From NCBI RefSeq assembly GCF_003355455.1, contig NZ_CP031357.1, positions 1,652,501 through 1,716,500 on the forward strand: a stretch of DNA of 64,000 nucleotides, in the 5' to 3' direction. The first letter of the stretch is position 1, and each line of letters starts with the position of its first letter. Origin of the DNA: Erythrobacter aureus (GTDB taxonomy: Bacteria > Pseudomonadota > Alphaproteobacteria > Sphingomonadales > Sphingomonadaceae). The position numbers and the translations under genes are program-made. Positions 27,407 through 36,935 of the stretch are shown piece after piece. The notes under the pieces are model-generated. The model was not told the DNA's origin and searched no databases. It worked only from the letters and a program-made list of their open reading frames with translations.

Positions 27407-27432
27407 CTGGATTACCGTGCTCGCAATGACGG
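27407..27432. repeat. Half palindromic repeat, 3' side of GIY-YIG gene
   Basis: CTGGATTACCGTG followed by CTCGCAATGACGG; the last 13 bases (27420-27432) are the exact reverse complement of 27022-27034, so the nuclease gene sits between inverted copies of the repeat end. Confidence 0.82.
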
Positions 27433-27441
27433 AAGAATGAA

Positions 27442-27891
27442 ATGAAACTGGGACGATTGAATCACATCGGAGTGGCCACACCGAGTATCGCGGAATCGCT
27501 GCGCTATTATCGCGACGTCATGGGCGCCACGATCACGCATGAGCCTTTCGATCTGGAGGAACAGGGCGTGAAGGTCTGCTTCGTCGACACGCCGGGCGAA
27601 AACGGTACGCATGGCACGCAGATCGAGCTGATCGAACCGCTCGGCGAACAGTCGACACTGACCGGTTTCCTCGCCAAGAATCCCGCCGGGGGGCAGCACC
27701 ATCTCTGCTACGAGGTCGAGGATATCGAAGACGCGCGCAAATGGTTCGAGGACCTCGGCAAGCGCATCCTCGGCCCCACCCGCATCGGCGCGCATGGCAC
27801 GCCCATCTTCTTCCTCCACCCGAAGGACATGATGGGCCAACTGACCGAGATCATGGAAACGCCCAAGGAAGGCGCGCACTGGTCGAACTGA
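27442..27891 (+). CDS. mce: Methylmalonyl-CoA epimerase
   Basis: Converts (S)- to (R)-methylmalonyl-CoA between the carboxylase and the mutase. 149 aa in the vicinal-oxygen-chelate (glyoxalase) fold. Metal-binding residues are visible as His in LNHIGVATPS, Glu/His in the GGQHHLCYEVED strand and Glu in MMGQLTEIME. Starts 10 nt after the palindromic half-repeat, whose end may contribute to its leader. Confidence 0.93.
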   Translation: MKLGRLNHIGVATPSIAESLRYYRDVMGATITHEPFDLEEQGVKVCFVDTPGENGTHGTQIELIEPLGEQSTLTGFLAKNPAGGQHHLCYEVEDIEDARKWFEDLGKRILGPTRIGAHGTPIFFLHPKDMMGQLTEIMETPKEGAHWSN

Positions 27892-27981
27892 GAGCCGAAG
27901 GCCGCGCGCCGTAGCGTCCTTGCACTCTAGCTTGACGTTAGCGTAAACCTCCTGCCGAGATAAACCTTCGGGGAGAGACGC

Positions 27982-28767
27982 GTGAGCTACGAAACCATTA
28001 TCGTCGAAAAGGACGGCCCGCTTACCACCATCACGCTCGACCGGCCCGACCGGCTGAATGCGATGCCGCCGCAGATGGCGGACGAGATCGGTGCGGCTTT
28101 CTATGATCTGGGCGATAGCCGCGCCGTGCTGATAACCGGTGCGGGCAAGGGTTTTTGCTCTGGAGCGGATTTGTCCGCCCGGGGCGAGGGTAGCGTGCTC
28201 GATAATAAGGGGGGCAGCCACCGCGCGTTGCAGAACCATTATAATCCGGCGATCAGCATGGTGTTGCGCGCGCCGGTCCCGGTAATTTGCGCGGTCAACG
28301 GACCGGCTGCGGGGATCGGTTGCAGCCTGGCCCTTGCCGGTGATTTCGTGCTGGCGGGCAAGAGTGCCTATTTCCTTCAGGCTTTCGTGAATATCGGCCT
28401 GGTCCCCGACGGCGGTTCCACCTGGCTGCTGGCCCGCGCCATCGGCCGCGCACGTGCCACGCGCATGATGATGCTGGGCGAGAAGATCGGTGCGCAGCAG
28501 GCCGAGGATTGGGGCCTCATCCACAAGGCGGTCGATGACGAGGCACTGATGGGCGAGGCAAGGGCACTGGCGGAAAAGCTCGCGAATGGCCCCACACTGG
28601 CTCTGCGCACCATGAAACGGAATATCTCCGCCGCTCTCGACGGAACGGTAAACGAAGTAATGCTTGCGGAGGCAGAGGGGCAGCGCGTGGCCGGAGCGAG
28701 CCAGGACGCGATGGAAGGCGGAATGGCCTTCCTCCAGAAGCGCAAACCCGCATTCAAGGGCGAATGA
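27982..28767 (+). CDS. Enoyl-CoA hydratase/isomerase family protein
   Basis: 261 aa crotonase fold. The oxyanion-hole segments are LITGAGKGFCSGADL and PAAGIGCSLALAGDF. The catalytic Glu position in the second half is occupied by a NIGLVPDGGSTWLL segment with Asp where hydratases usually have Glu, a pattern seen in PaaG-type isomerases. It may serve fatty-acid or phenylacetate-type oxidation feeding propionyl-CoA; the specific substrate is not determinable. Confidence 0.87.
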   Translation: MSYETIIVEKDGPLTTITLDRPDRLNAMPPQMADEIGAAFYDLGDSRAVLITGAGKGFCSGADLSARGEGSVLDNKGGSHRALQNHYNPAISMVLRAPVPVICAVNGPAAGIGCSLALAGDFVLAGKSAYFLQAFVNIGLVPDGGSTWLLARAIGRARATRMMMLGEKIGAQQAEDWGLIHKAVDDEALMGEARALAEKLANGPTLALRTMKRNISAALDGTVNEVMLAEAEGQRVAGASQDAMEGGMAFLQKRKPAFKGE

Positions 28768-28889
28768 GCCCATGTTTGGGGCGCCCTCGAGATCGGAAAC
28801 CTTGCAGCGATACCGGTAAAGGTGGCCGGATAGGCCTAGATAGAATGGATAGATTGGCATCGTAGGAACACCGCGCTAGGGGGTCTCCC

Positions 28890-31049
28890 ATGAGAGAGAA
28901 GACTCCCGGATACGATGACTGGAAGCCCCTCGCCGACAAGGAAGTGAAGGGCCGCGACCTAACCTGGCACACGCCCGAAGGGATCGAGGTCAAGCCGCTC
29001 TATACGAGCGAGGATACTGCGGACATCGATCCCGGTGTCCCGGGGATCGCGCCGTTTACGCGCGGACCCTATGCCTCGATGTATACCGGTCGGCCGTGGA
29101 CGATCCGGCAATATGCGGGCTTCTCGACCGCCGAGGAATCGAACGCCTTCTATCGCCGCAATCTGGCTGCGGGGCAGAAGGGCCTCTCGGTCGCCTTCGA
29201 CCTCGCCACCCACCGCGGCTATGACAGCGACCACAGCCGCGTGGTCGGCGATGTCGGTAAGGCGGGCGTCGCGATCGATACCGTGCGCGACATGGAAATC
29301 CTGTTCGACCAGATCCCGCTTGACCAGATGAGCGTGTCGATGACGATGAACGGCGCGGTGATCCCGGTCATGGCGTTCTACATCGTCGCGGCGGAACGGC
29401 AGGGCGTTTCGCAGGACAAGCTTTCGGGGACCATCCAGAACGACATCCTCAAGGAGTTCATGGTCCGCAACACCTATATCTATCCGCCCGAACCGAGCAT
29501 GCGGATTATCTCGGACATCATCGCATATACTTCGGCCAATATGCCGAAATTCAACAGTATTTCGATCTCGGGCTATCACATGCACGAAGCCGGGGCGACG
29601 GCGGTGCAGGAACTCGCCTTCACCATTGCCGACGGCAAGGAATACGCCAAGCGCGCCATGGAAGCGGGGCTGGATATCGATGCCTTCGCGCCGCGCCTGT
29701 CCTTCTTCTGGGGCATCGGCATGAACTTCTTCATGGAGATCGCCAAAATGCGCGCCGCGCGTGCGCTGTGGCACGATGTGATGGAAGGGCTGGGGGCGCA
29801 GAACGAGAAGTCGAAGATGCTGCGCACGCACTGCCAGACCAGCGGTGTCAGCCTGCAGGAGCAGGACCCTTACAACAACGTCATCCGCACCACGGTGGAG
29901 GCGATGGCGGCGGTGCTGGGCGGCACGCAATCGCTCCACACCAATGCGCTGGACGAGGCGATCGCCCTTCCGACCGACTTTTCCGCCCGCATCGCGCGCA
30001 ACACGCAATTGGTGATCCAGGAAGAAACCGGCATTACCAATGTCGCCGACCCGCTGGGCGGCAGCTATTACATCGAAAGTCTCACCGCTGCCCTGATAGA
30101 CGAGGCCCGCAAATTGCTGGACGAGGTCGAGGCGGCGGGCGGCATGACCGAGTATGTCGCGAGCGGGAAGCCCAAGGCGCAGATCGAGGAAGCCGCCGCC
30201 GCCAAGCAGGCGAGCGTCGACAAGGGCGAGACGGTTATCGTCGGCGTTAACAAGTATCGCCTGCCCGAAGAGGCCGAAATCGACACGCTCGACATCGACA
30301 ACCATGCCGTGCGCCAGAGCCAGATCGCGCGCCTCAAGAAAGTGCGCGAAGGGCGCGACGAATTCGCCTGCAAGGCTGCGCTCGACGCGTTGGCGCGCGG
30401 GGCAGCGCAGCGCGAAGGTAATTTGCTCGACCTCGCGGTGGAGGCCGCGCGCCACGATGCCACGCTCGGCGAAATCAGCCAGGCGATGGAAGACGCCTAT
30501 GGCCGCTACGATACCGTGCCCAAGCCCGTGCGGGGAGTCTATTCGCAAGCTTATGCCGATGACGATCGCTACCGGCAGGTGGTCGAGGGCGTGAAGGCGG
30601 TCGAGCGTCGCCTAGGCCGCGCGCCCAGGCTGATGGTCGCCAAGATGGGACAGGACGGTCACGATCGCGGCGCCAATGTGATCGCCAGCGCCTTTACCGA
30701 CATGGGCTTCGAGGTGGTCTCTGGTCCGCTGTTCCAGACGCCTGCCGAAACCCGCGACATGGCGCTGGAAAACGATGTCGACGCCATCGGCGCGAGCAGC
30801 CTCGCCGCTGGTCACAAGACGCTGATCCCCGAACTCATAGGCTTGCTCAAGAAAGCCGACCGCCCCGACATCAAGGTGATCGCAGGCGGCGTGATTCCCC
30901 AGAAGGATTACGACTTCCTGCGCGATGCCGGGGTGCAGGGCATTTATGGCCCGGGAAGCAATGTGGTGGAATGCGCGGCTGACGTGCTGCGCCTGCTCGG
31001 CCACAACATGCCGCCTGTGGGTGAGGATCTGGACGAGGCGGCGGAGTAA
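28890..31049 (+). CDS. scpA: Methylmalonyl-CoA mutase (B12-dependent)
   Basis: Isomerises (R)-methylmalonyl-CoA to succinyl-CoA. 719 aa single-chain form. The N-terminal TIM-barrel contains [18 protein letters not shown] and [16 protein letters not shown]. The C-terminal cobalamin domain carries the DxHxxG motif ([13 protein letters not shown]) and GGVIPQKDY. Its stop overlaps the DUF4160 start by one base, and a second, diverged copy of its last ~165 bp follows at 31517-31696. Confidence 0.96.
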   Translation: MREKTPGYDDWKPLADKEVKGRDLTWHTPEGIEVKPLYTSEDTADIDPGVPGIAPFTRGPYASMYTGRPWTIRQYAGFSTAEESNAFYRRNLAAGQKGLSVAFDLATHRGYDSDHSRVVGDVGKAGVAIDTVRDMEILFDQIPLDQMSVSMTMNGAVIPVMAFYIVAAERQGVSQDKLSGTIQNDILKEFMVRNTYIYPPEPSMRIISDIIAYTSANMPKFNSISISGYHMHEAGATAVQELAFTIADGKEYAKRAMEAGLDIDAFAPRLSFFWGIGMNFFMEIAKMRAARALWHDVMEGLGAQNEKSKMLRTHCQTSGVSLQEQDPYNNVIRTTVEAMAAVLGGTQSLHTNALDEAIALPTDFSARIARNTQLVIQEETGITNVADPLGGSYYIESLTAALIDEARKLLDEVEAAGGMTEYVASGKPKAQIEEAAAAKQASVDKGETVIVGVNKYRLPEEAEIDTLDIDNHAVRQSQIARLKKVREGRDEFACKAALDALARGAAQREGNLLDLAVEAARHDATLGEISQAMEDAYGRYDTVPKPVRGVYSQAYADDDRYRQVVEGVKAVERRLGRAPRLMVAKMGQDGHDRGANVIASAFTDMGFEVVSGPLFQTPAETRDMALENDVDAIGASSLAAGHKTLIPELIGLLKKADRPDIKVIAGGVIPQKDYDFLRDAGVQGIYGPGSNVVECAADVLRLLGHNMPPVGEDLDEAAE

Positions 31050-31282
31050 TGCCCACCGTTATGCGGATCGGGTCGTTCCGGTTTTACTTCTACAGCCATG
31101 AGCCGAACGAGCCGCCGCATATCCATGTCGATCAGGGCGACGCGACGATCAAGGTCTGGCTGGACAGCGGGGAGGTCGCGAAAAGCCGAGGCTTTCGCGC
31201 GCATGAGATCAATGACATTATCAAGCTCGTCGCGAACCATCGCGATGCGCTGACGGAGGCGTGGCATGAATATTTCGGCTAA
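31049..31282 (+). CDS. DUF4160 protein, putative toxin-antitoxin component
   Basis: 77 aa: RIGSFRFYFYSHEPNEPPH then IHVDQGDATIKVWLDS, the signature of DUF4160. Overlaps the DUF2442 gene by 17 nt. DUF4160/DUF2442 pairs are predicted type II toxin-antitoxin modules; biochemical function is not established. Lies between the two copies of the scpA 3' end, so it was inserted there. Confidence 0.88.
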   Translation: MPTVMRIGSFRFYFYSHEPNEPPHIHVDQGDATIKVWLDSGEVAKSRGFRAHEINDIIKLVANHRDALTEAWHEYFG

Positions 31283-31526
31283 GGTGACCGATGAGCGCGT
31301 TCTCGACGTCCGGTTCGACGAGGCCAGCCTGATCGTCGACCTGATGGACGGGCGGACGATTTCGGTGCCGTTGGCTTGGTATCCGCGATTGCTGAGGGCG
31401 ACACCCGAACAGCGAGCTGGATGGGAAAGGGCCGGGGCGGGCTATGGCATTCACTGGCCCGACATCGATGAGGATCTGAGCACCGAGGGTCTTCTCCGTG
31501 GCGCTCCGGCTCCGAGGGCGGCGTGA
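31266..31526 (+). CDS. DUF2442 protein, putative partner of DUF4160
   Basis: 86 aa: DVRFDEASLIVDLMDGRTIS then VPLAWYPRLLRATPEQRAGW and GIHWPDIDEDLSTEGLL, typical of DUF2442. The final RAA-stop is encoded inside the second scpA-like segment (GGCGGCGTGA at 31517-31526 matches scpA 30885-30894), so the insertion junction supplies its stop codon. Confidence 0.88.
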   Translation: MNISAKVTDERVLDVRFDEASLIVDLMDGRTISVPLAWYPRLLRATPEQRAGWERAGAGYGIHWPDIDEDLSTEGLLRGAPAPRAA

Positions 31527-31696
31527 ACCTGCAAAAGGATTACGTCTTCCTGCGCGATGTCGGGGTGCAGGGCATTTACGGCCCGGGCAGCAACGTGGTC
31601 GAATGCGCTGCGGAAGTGCTGCGCCTGCTCGGTCACAATATGCCGCCGTCCAGGGAACGGCTTGGGGGCGAGAATATGGATGAGGCGGCGGAGTGA
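31523..31696 (+). pseudogene. Duplicated, diverged 3' end of methylmalonyl-CoA mutase
   Basis: 57 codons matching the end of scp[21 protein letters not shown] against [20 protein letters not shown], then [19 protein letters not shown] and the same DEAAE ending, with an extra SRERLGGENM. DNA divergence (mostly third positions) suggests it came from a related species with the inserted DUF pair, not from a recent tandem duplication. A GTG at 31523 overlapping the DUF2442 stop could allow translation, but the fragment lacks any complete domain. Confidence 0.85.
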
Positions 31697-31703
31697 TGAA
31701 ACG

Positions 31704-32117
31704 ATGACGGAAATCGCTCAAATCCTGGGCAAGGCGGGTGTCCTTCTCTTCACCCTCGGCCTGCTGATCGGCTTTGCTATGGCGAAGTTGCGCAATCCGA
31801 GGCTTGGCCTTTCAGCGCACCTGACAGCGGTTCAAGTGGGGGCTATGCTGATCGCTCTCGCGCTGTTTTGGCAGTATCTGGGAATACCGGACGGATGGGC
31901 GACCATCATCGTTCTGGCCGTAATCGTATCATCCTATGTTCTGACCTTTGGCATTCTCCTTTCTGGCGTCTTTGGCGCCAGCCAAGCTTTACCAATGGCA
32001 GGCGCGGGTCACACCGCTTCCAAGTCGCGCGAAACGCTTGTTACTTTTCTAGTCTATGGCAGTTCTGTCGTCATGGCTCTCGCCTATGTAGCGATCTGCT
32101 GGTTCGCCTTTTCCTGA
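31704..32117 (+). CDS. Small four-helix membrane protein, possibly hydroxylaminobenzene mutase-like
   Basis: 137 aa from ATG 31704, with about four hydrophobic segments. [20 protein letters not shown] followed by AHLTAVQ and a Trp-containing helix resembles HabA/HabB-type proteins of similar length. That match is from memory of the family pattern, so treat the enzyme name as tentative. Sits between the scpA scar and bioB. Confidence 0.7.
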   Translation: MTEIAQILGKAGVLLFTLGLLIGFAMAKLRNPRLGLSAHLTAVQVGAMLIALALFWQYLGIPDGWATIIVLAVIVSSYVLTFGILLSGVFGASQALPMAGAGHTASKSRETLVTFLVYGSSVVMALAYVAICWFAFS

Positions 32118-32140
32118 ACTGCTGGAATTCTGATTCGACC

Positions 32141-33160
32141 ATGACCCAAATCCGTACTGACTGGACCCGCGACGAGATCGCGGACCTTTTCGACCTTCCT
32201 TTCACCGAGCTGCTGTTCCGCGCGGCGAGCGTCCACCGCGAGTTTCATCCGCCCGAGCAGGTTCAGCTCTGCACGCTTCTCTCCATCAAGACCGGCGGGT
32301 GCCCCGAGGATTGCGGCTATTGTTCGCAGTCGGTGAAGGCCGATAGCGGGGTCGAGGCGACCAAGCTGATGGAGGTGCAATCGGTCCTTCAGCGCGCGGC
32401 GCAGGCGAAGGATGCGGGCAGCCAGCGCTTCTGCATGGGCGCCGCCTGGCGCAACCCTAAGGACCGCGACATGCCCGCGATCGTCGAGATCGTGAAAGGC
32501 GTGCGCGCCATGGGGCTGGAGACCTGCATGACGCTGGGCATGCTGACGCCGAAACAGGCGGACATGCTCAAGGAAGCGGGCCTCGATTACTACAACCACA
32601 ATGTCGATACCGGGCCGGAATATTACGAGCGCGTGATTTCGACCCGCAACTACCAGGACCGGCTCGACACGCTCCAGAACGTGCGCGATGCAGGGATCAA
32701 TGTGTGCAGCGGCGGGATCGTGGGCATGGGCGAAACGCGCGAGGACCGGGTGGGCTTCGTCCACACGCTTGCCACGCTTGAGCGGCATCCCGAAAGCGTG
32801 CCGGTCAACGCACTGGTCCCAGTCAAGGGCACGGTGCTGGGCGACATGCTGGAAGGTACGCCGATGGCCAAGATCGACGATATCGAATTCGTCCGCACCG
32901 TGGCGGTGGCGCGCATCACGATGCCGATGAGCATGGTGCGCCTGTCGGCAGGCCGGGAGTCGATGTCCGAAGCCACGCAGGCGCTGTGCTTCATGGCCGG
33001 CGCGAATTCGATCTTCACCGGCGACAAGCTGCTGACCGCACCCAACGCTGGTGACGACACCGACGCCGCGCTGTTCGCCAAGCTCGGCCTGACCGCGCTC
33101 GAGCAGGAAGAACCGATGCGGGCGGCCGCTTGCCGCTCCCAGGCCGTTCCGGCCGAATAG
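32141..33160 (+). CDS. bioB: Biotin synthase
   Basis: Radical SAM enzyme inserting sulfur into dethiobiotin. 339 aa from ATG 32141. The SAM cluster is in [15 protein letters not shown] (C-x3-C-x2-C). Other motifs: [32 protein letters not shown] and [17 protein letters not shown] (Arg ligand of the [2Fe-2S] cluster). Supplies the cofactor for the carboxylase encoded by the flanking pccB and pccA, which explains its place here. Confidence 0.96.
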   Translation: MTQIRTDWTRDEIADLFDLPFTELLFRAASVHREFHPPEQVQLCTLLSIKTGGCPEDCGYCSQSVKADSGVEATKLMEVQSVLQRAAQAKDAGSQRFCMGAAWRNPKDRDMPAIVEIVKGVRAMGLETCMTLGMLTPKQADMLKEAGLDYYNHNVDTGPEYYERVISTRNYQDRLDTLQNVRDAGINVCSGGIVGMGETREDRVGFVHTLATLERHPESVPVNALVPVKGTVLGDMLEGTPMAKIDDIEFVRTVAVARITMPMSMVRLSAGRESMSEATQALCFMAGANSIFTGDKLLTAPNAGDDTDAALFAKLGLTALEQEEPMRAAACRSQAVPAE

Positions 33161-33177
33161 CGAATTTGAGGGAACCG

Positions 33178-34464
33178 ATGTCCGACCAGAAACTCGATAC
33201 GCTAGCCATTCACGCCGGATGCGAGCCCGATCCGACCACGAAAGCGCGGATTACGCCGATTTATCAGACGGCAAGTTATGTCTTCGACGATCCCGAGCAT
33301 GCTGCACGGCTTTTCAGCCTGCAGGAATTCGGCAACATCTACACCCGCATCATGAATCCGACCAACGATGCGCTGGAAAAGAAGATTGCGGCGCTTGAAG
33401 GCGGTGTGGGCGCTTTGGGGCTCGCATCGGGCCATGCGGCGCAGTTGATCGCATTCCACACGCTGATGGAGCCGGGCTGCAATATCGTCGCGGCGAAGAA
33501 GCTTTATGGCGGATCGCTCAACCAGCTTGGCGAGAGCTTTCGCAAATTCGGCTGGGAAACCCACTTCGTCGATGCCGATGATCCGGAAAATGTCGCTGCC
33601 GCCATCGACGACAAGACGCGCTGTGTTTTCATCGAAAGCCTGGCCAATCCGGGCGGTGTCGTCAGCGATATCGCGGCCATCGCCGAGGTCGCGCATGACG
33701 CCGGGGTACCGTTGATCGTCGACAATACGATGGCGACGCCCGCGCTGTGCCGCCCGTTCGACCATGGTGCCGACATCATCGTCCATTCCTGCACCAAGTT
33801 CCTCAACGGGCACGGCAATGCGGTTGGCGGGCTGATCGTGGATTCGGGCCGTTTCGACTGGAAGGCGAGCGACAAGTTTCCCAGTCTCACGGCGCCCAAC
33901 GGGTCCTATCACGGTGCGGTGCTGGTCGACGCGCTGGAGCCGGTCGGACCGATCGCCTTCATCACCGCCTGCCGGGTGCTCGGCCTGCGCGATCTCGGCC
34001 CGGCCATGGCGCCGATGAATGCCTTCCTCGCGCTGACCGGGATGGAAACGCTGGCGCTGCGAATGGATCGGCATTGCAGCAACGCGCTGGCCGTGGCGCA
34101 GTGGCTCCGCGCGCATCCCAAGGTGGCCTGGGTATCCTATGCCGGGTTGGAGGACGATCCATACAGGCCGCTTGCGGACAAATATCTGGGCGGCCGCGGC
34201 GGAGCCGTCTTCACCTTCGGCCTCAAGGGCGGATTCGAGGCGGGCAAGCAGCTCGTCTCCAGCGTCAAGCTGTTCAGCCACCTCGCCAATATCGGCGATA
34301 CGCGAAGCCTGATTATTCACCCCGCATCGACCACGCATAGCCAGCTTTCGGCGGAAGAGCTGGTCGCGGCGGGCGCCGGTCCGGACGTGGTGCGGCTGTC
34401 GGTCGGGATCGAACATATCGACGATATCGTCGCCGATCTCGATGCCGCACTGGCACAGATTTAG
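33178..34464 (+). CDS. O-acetylhomoserine/O-succinylhomoserine sulfhydrylase family PLP enzyme
   Basis: 428 aa of the Cys/Met metabolism PLP family. DTLAIHAGCEPDPTTKARI, the ASGHAAQL motif and the PLP-lysine segment HSCTKFLNGHGNAVGG are characteristic of MetY-type O-acetylhomoserine aminocarboxypropyltransferases. Start is ATG 33178, 17 nt after the bioB stop. Methionine synthesis from sulfide is the likely role; the acyl-homoserine preference cannot be read from sequence. Confidence 0.9.
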   Translation: MSDQKLDTLAIHAGCEPDPTTKARITPIYQTASYVFDDPEHAARLFSLQEFGNIYTRIMNPTNDALEKKIAALEGGVGALGLASGHAAQLIAFHTLMEPGCNIVAAKKLYGGSLNQLGESFRKFGWETHFVDADDPENVAAAIDDKTRCVFIESLANPGGVVSDIAAIAEVAHDAGVPLIVDNTMATPALCRPFDHGADIIVHSCTKFLNGHGNAVGGLIVDSGRFDWKASDKFPSLTAPNGSYHGAVLVDALEPVGPIAFITACRVLGLRDLGPAMAPMNAFLALTGMETLALRMDRHCSNALAVAQWLRAHPKVAWVSYAGLEDDPYRPLADKYLGGRGGAVFTFGLKGGFEAGKQLVSSVKLFSHLANIGDTRSLIIHPASTTHSQLSAEELVAAGAGPDVVRLSVGIEHIDDIVADLDAALAQI

Positions 34465-34483
34465 GGACACTGGGAAGATAACG

Positions 34484-36550
34484 ATGTTCAAGAAAATCCT
34501 CATCGCCAATCGCGGCGAAATCGCTTGCCGGGTCATCAAAACCGCGCGCCGCATGGGTATCCAGACAGTGGCCGTCTACTCCGATGCCGATGCCCGCGCG
34601 CCTTTCGTGCGGATGGCGGACGAGGCGGTGCATATCGGTCCGGCGCCTGCGGCGGAAAGCTATCTGATCGCCGACAAGATCATCGCCGCGGCCAAGCAGA
34701 CCGGCGCCGAGGCAGTGCATCCGGGATATGGTTTCCTCTCCGAACGCGCGAGTTTCGTCGAGGCGTTGGCGAAAGAGAACATCGCCTTCATCGGTCCGCC
34801 GGTGAATGCGATCGCGGCGATGGGCGACAAGATCGAATCCAAGAAGCTCGCCAAGGAAGCCGGCGTGAATGTGGTCCCCGGCTTCGTCGGCGAAATCCGC
34901 GATACCGACCATGCGGTCGAGATCAGCAACGACATCGGCTATCCGGTAATGATGAAGGCCAGCGCAGGCGGCGGCGGCAAGGGCATGCGCCTTGCCTGGT
35001 CGGAAAAGGACGTGCGCGAGGGTTTCGAGGCGACCAAGCGAGAGGGCCTCAATTCCTTCGGTGACGACCGTGTCTTCATCGAGAAGTTCATCGAGAACCC
35101 GCGCCATATCGAGATCCAGATCCTCGGCGACAAGCATGGCAATGTGATCTATCTTAACGAGCGCGAATGCTCGATCCAGCGGCGCCATCAGAAGGTGGTC
35201 GAGGAAGCGCCGTCGCCTTTCGTCACGCCCAAGATGCGCAAGGCCATGGGCGAACAATGCGTCGCGCTGTCCAAGGCAGTGAACTACCACAGCGCCGGTA
35301 CGGTCGAACTGATCGTCTCGGGCGCCGACCCGACGGGCGAAAGCTTCTACTTCCTGGAAATGAACACCCGCCTGCAGGTGGAGCATCCCGTTACCGAGGC
35401 GATCACGGGCGTCGACCTCGTCGAACAGATGATCCGGGTCGCGGCCGGCGAAGAACTCCAGATCAAGCAGGACGACGTCAAGATCGACGGTTGGGCGATC
35501 GAGAACCGGGTCTATGCCGAAGACCCCTATCGCGGCTTCCTGCCCTCTACGGGCCGCCTCGTGCGCTACCAGCCGCCGGTCGAGCCCTGGGCCGACGATG
35601 GCGAGGAGAACGGTCGCCGCGGTGTCGACGGTATCCGGGTGGATGACGGCGTGTTCGAAGGCGGCGAGGTGTCGATGTTCTACGACCCGATGATCGCCAA
35701 GCTGGTCACTTGGGGCGAGACACGCGACGAGGCCGCCGATCTCCAGATCGCCGCGCTCGACGCTTTCCGTATCGAAGGGCTGGGCCATAATATCGATTTT
35801 CTCAGCGCGATCATGCAGCACGACCGCTTTCGTTCGGGCGAGCTGACCACCGGCTTCATCGCCGAGGAATATCCCGATGGTTTCGAAGGCGCGCCCGCAT
35901 CCGCCGGGCTGACCAAGGTTCTGGCCGCTGTGGGCGGCGTGATCGCCACCGCCGATGCCGACCGGGCTCGGCGGATCGACCAGCAGCTCGCCGGCGAGAA
36001 TTACGCGCCGGGCGACTGGACGGTTCGCATCGGCGAACGCGAGGAAGGGGCGACCTCGCATGAGGTGCGGCTGGAGGAAAACGCGCTGACCGTCGACGGC
36101 GAACAGGTTACCATCGAGATGCGGTACACGCCGGGCGATGCAATGGTGGATGTGGCGCTGTTCGAAAACGGCGCGGACGAGGATGCCGAGCCGCTCGATC
36201 GCTACACCTTCCAGCTCGAACCCACGCGCATGGGCTACGACATCACCACACGCGGCGCGACGCACCATCTGCGTATCCTGCAGACCCGCATCGCCCCTCT
36301 CGCATCGCATATGATCGAGAAGACCCCGCCCGACCTTTCCAAGATGCTGATCTGCCCGATGCCGGGCCTGCTGGTGAAACTGCATGTGAGCGAAGGCGAG
36401 GAGGTTCAGCCCGGCCAGCCGCTCGCCACGGTCGAGGCGATGAAGATGGAAAACATCCTGCGCGCCGAAAAACAGGCGACCGTCGGCAAGGTCAACGCCG
36501 CCGAGGGCGACAGCCTGGCAGTGGACGCGGTGATCCTGGAGCTGGAATAG
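34484..36550 (+). CDS. pccA: Propionyl-CoA carboxylase alpha subunit (biotin carboxylase + BCCP)
   Basis: 688 aa from ATG 34484 (MFKKILIANRGEIACRV). Biotin carboxylase domain at ~1-450 with the ATP-binding ASAGGGGKGMRLA and FLEMNTRLQVEHPVTEAITG. A BT-type linker region follows, then the C-terminal biotinyl domain with VEAMKMENIL, whose Lys carries biotin. Pairs with PccB (25054-26586) to carboxylate propionyl-CoA. One base separates it from csaA. Confidence 0.95.
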   Translation: MFKKILIANRGEIACRVIKTARRMGIQTVAVYSDADARAPFVRMADEAVHIGPAPAAESYLIADKIIAAAKQTGAEAVHPGYGFLSERASFVEALAKENIAFIGPPVNAIAAMGDKIESKKLAKEAGVNVVPGFVGEIRDTDHAVEISNDIGYPVMMKASAGGGGKGMRLAWSEKDVREGFEATKREGLNSFGDDRVFIEKFIENPRHIEIQILGDKHGNVIYLNERECSIQRRHQKVVEEAPSPFVTPKMRKAMGEQCVALSKAVNYHSAGTVELIVSGADPTGESFYFLEMNTRLQVEHPVTEAITGVDLVEQMIRVAAGEELQIKQDDVKIDGWAIENRVYAEDPYRGFLPSTGRLVRYQPPVEPWADDGEENGRRGVDGIRVDDGVFEGGEVSMFYDPMIAKLVTWGETRDEAADLQIAALDAFRIEGLGHNIDFLSAIMQHDRFRSGELTTGFIAEEYPDGFEGAPASAGLTKVLAAVGGVIATADADRARRIDQQLAGENYAPGDWTVRIGEREEGATSHEVRLEENALTVDGEQVTIEMRYTPGDAMVDVALFENGADEDAEPLDRYTFQLEPTRMGYDITTRGATHHLRILQTRIAPLASHMIEKTPPDLSKMLICPMPGLLVKLHVSEGEEVQPGQPLATVEAMKMENILRAEKQATVGKVNAAEGDSLAVDAVILELE

Positions 36551-36551
36551 G

Positions 36552-36923
36552 ATGCACCTTTCGCATTCGCCCGATGCACCCGCAGCCGAGGAAACCGACT
36601 TCGCGACCTTTCTGAAGGCGGATATCCGCATCGGCACGGTGGTCTCGGCCGAGGATTTCCCCGAAGCGCGAAAACCGGCCTACAAGCTGGTGATCGATTT
36701 CGGCCCGGTCATCGGCGAAAAGAAAAGCAGCGCGCAGATCACCGCGAACTATTCCGCCGACGAATTGGTCGGGCGGCAGGTCGCGGCAGTGGTCAATTTT
36801 CCACCGCGACAGATCGGCCCGCTGATGTCGCAAGTGCTCACGCTGGGCTTTGCCGACGAGGCGGGCGAGGTGGTTCTGTTCGCGCCGGACAAGAAAGTGC
36901 CCGACGGATCGCGCCTGTTCTGA
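36552..36923 (+). CDS. csaA: tRNA-binding domain protein, CsaA-like
   Basis: 123 aa EMAP/OB-fold tRNA-binding protein: FLKADIRIGTVVSAEDFPEA, KSSAQITANYSADELVGRQV, VVNFPPRQIGPLMSQVL and VPDGSRLF are the CsaA signature. CsaA has been studied as an export-related chaperone in Bacillus. Starts one base after pccA; ends 12 nt from the convergent aroB. Confidence 0.9.
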   Translation: MHLSHSPDAPAAEETDFATFLKADIRIGTVVSAEDFPEARKPAYKLVIDFGPVIGEKKSSAQITANYSADELVGRQVAAVVNFPPRQIGPLMSQVLTLGFADEAGEVVLFAPDKKVPDGSRLF

Positions 36924-36935
36924 TTTGCCGCGGGT

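Noticed and set aside
34313..36637. 774-codon open frame on the minus strand.
   Set aside because: Antisense shadow of pccA and the metY-type gene, which have clear family motifs on the plus strand; GC-rich codon use opens the opposite frame.
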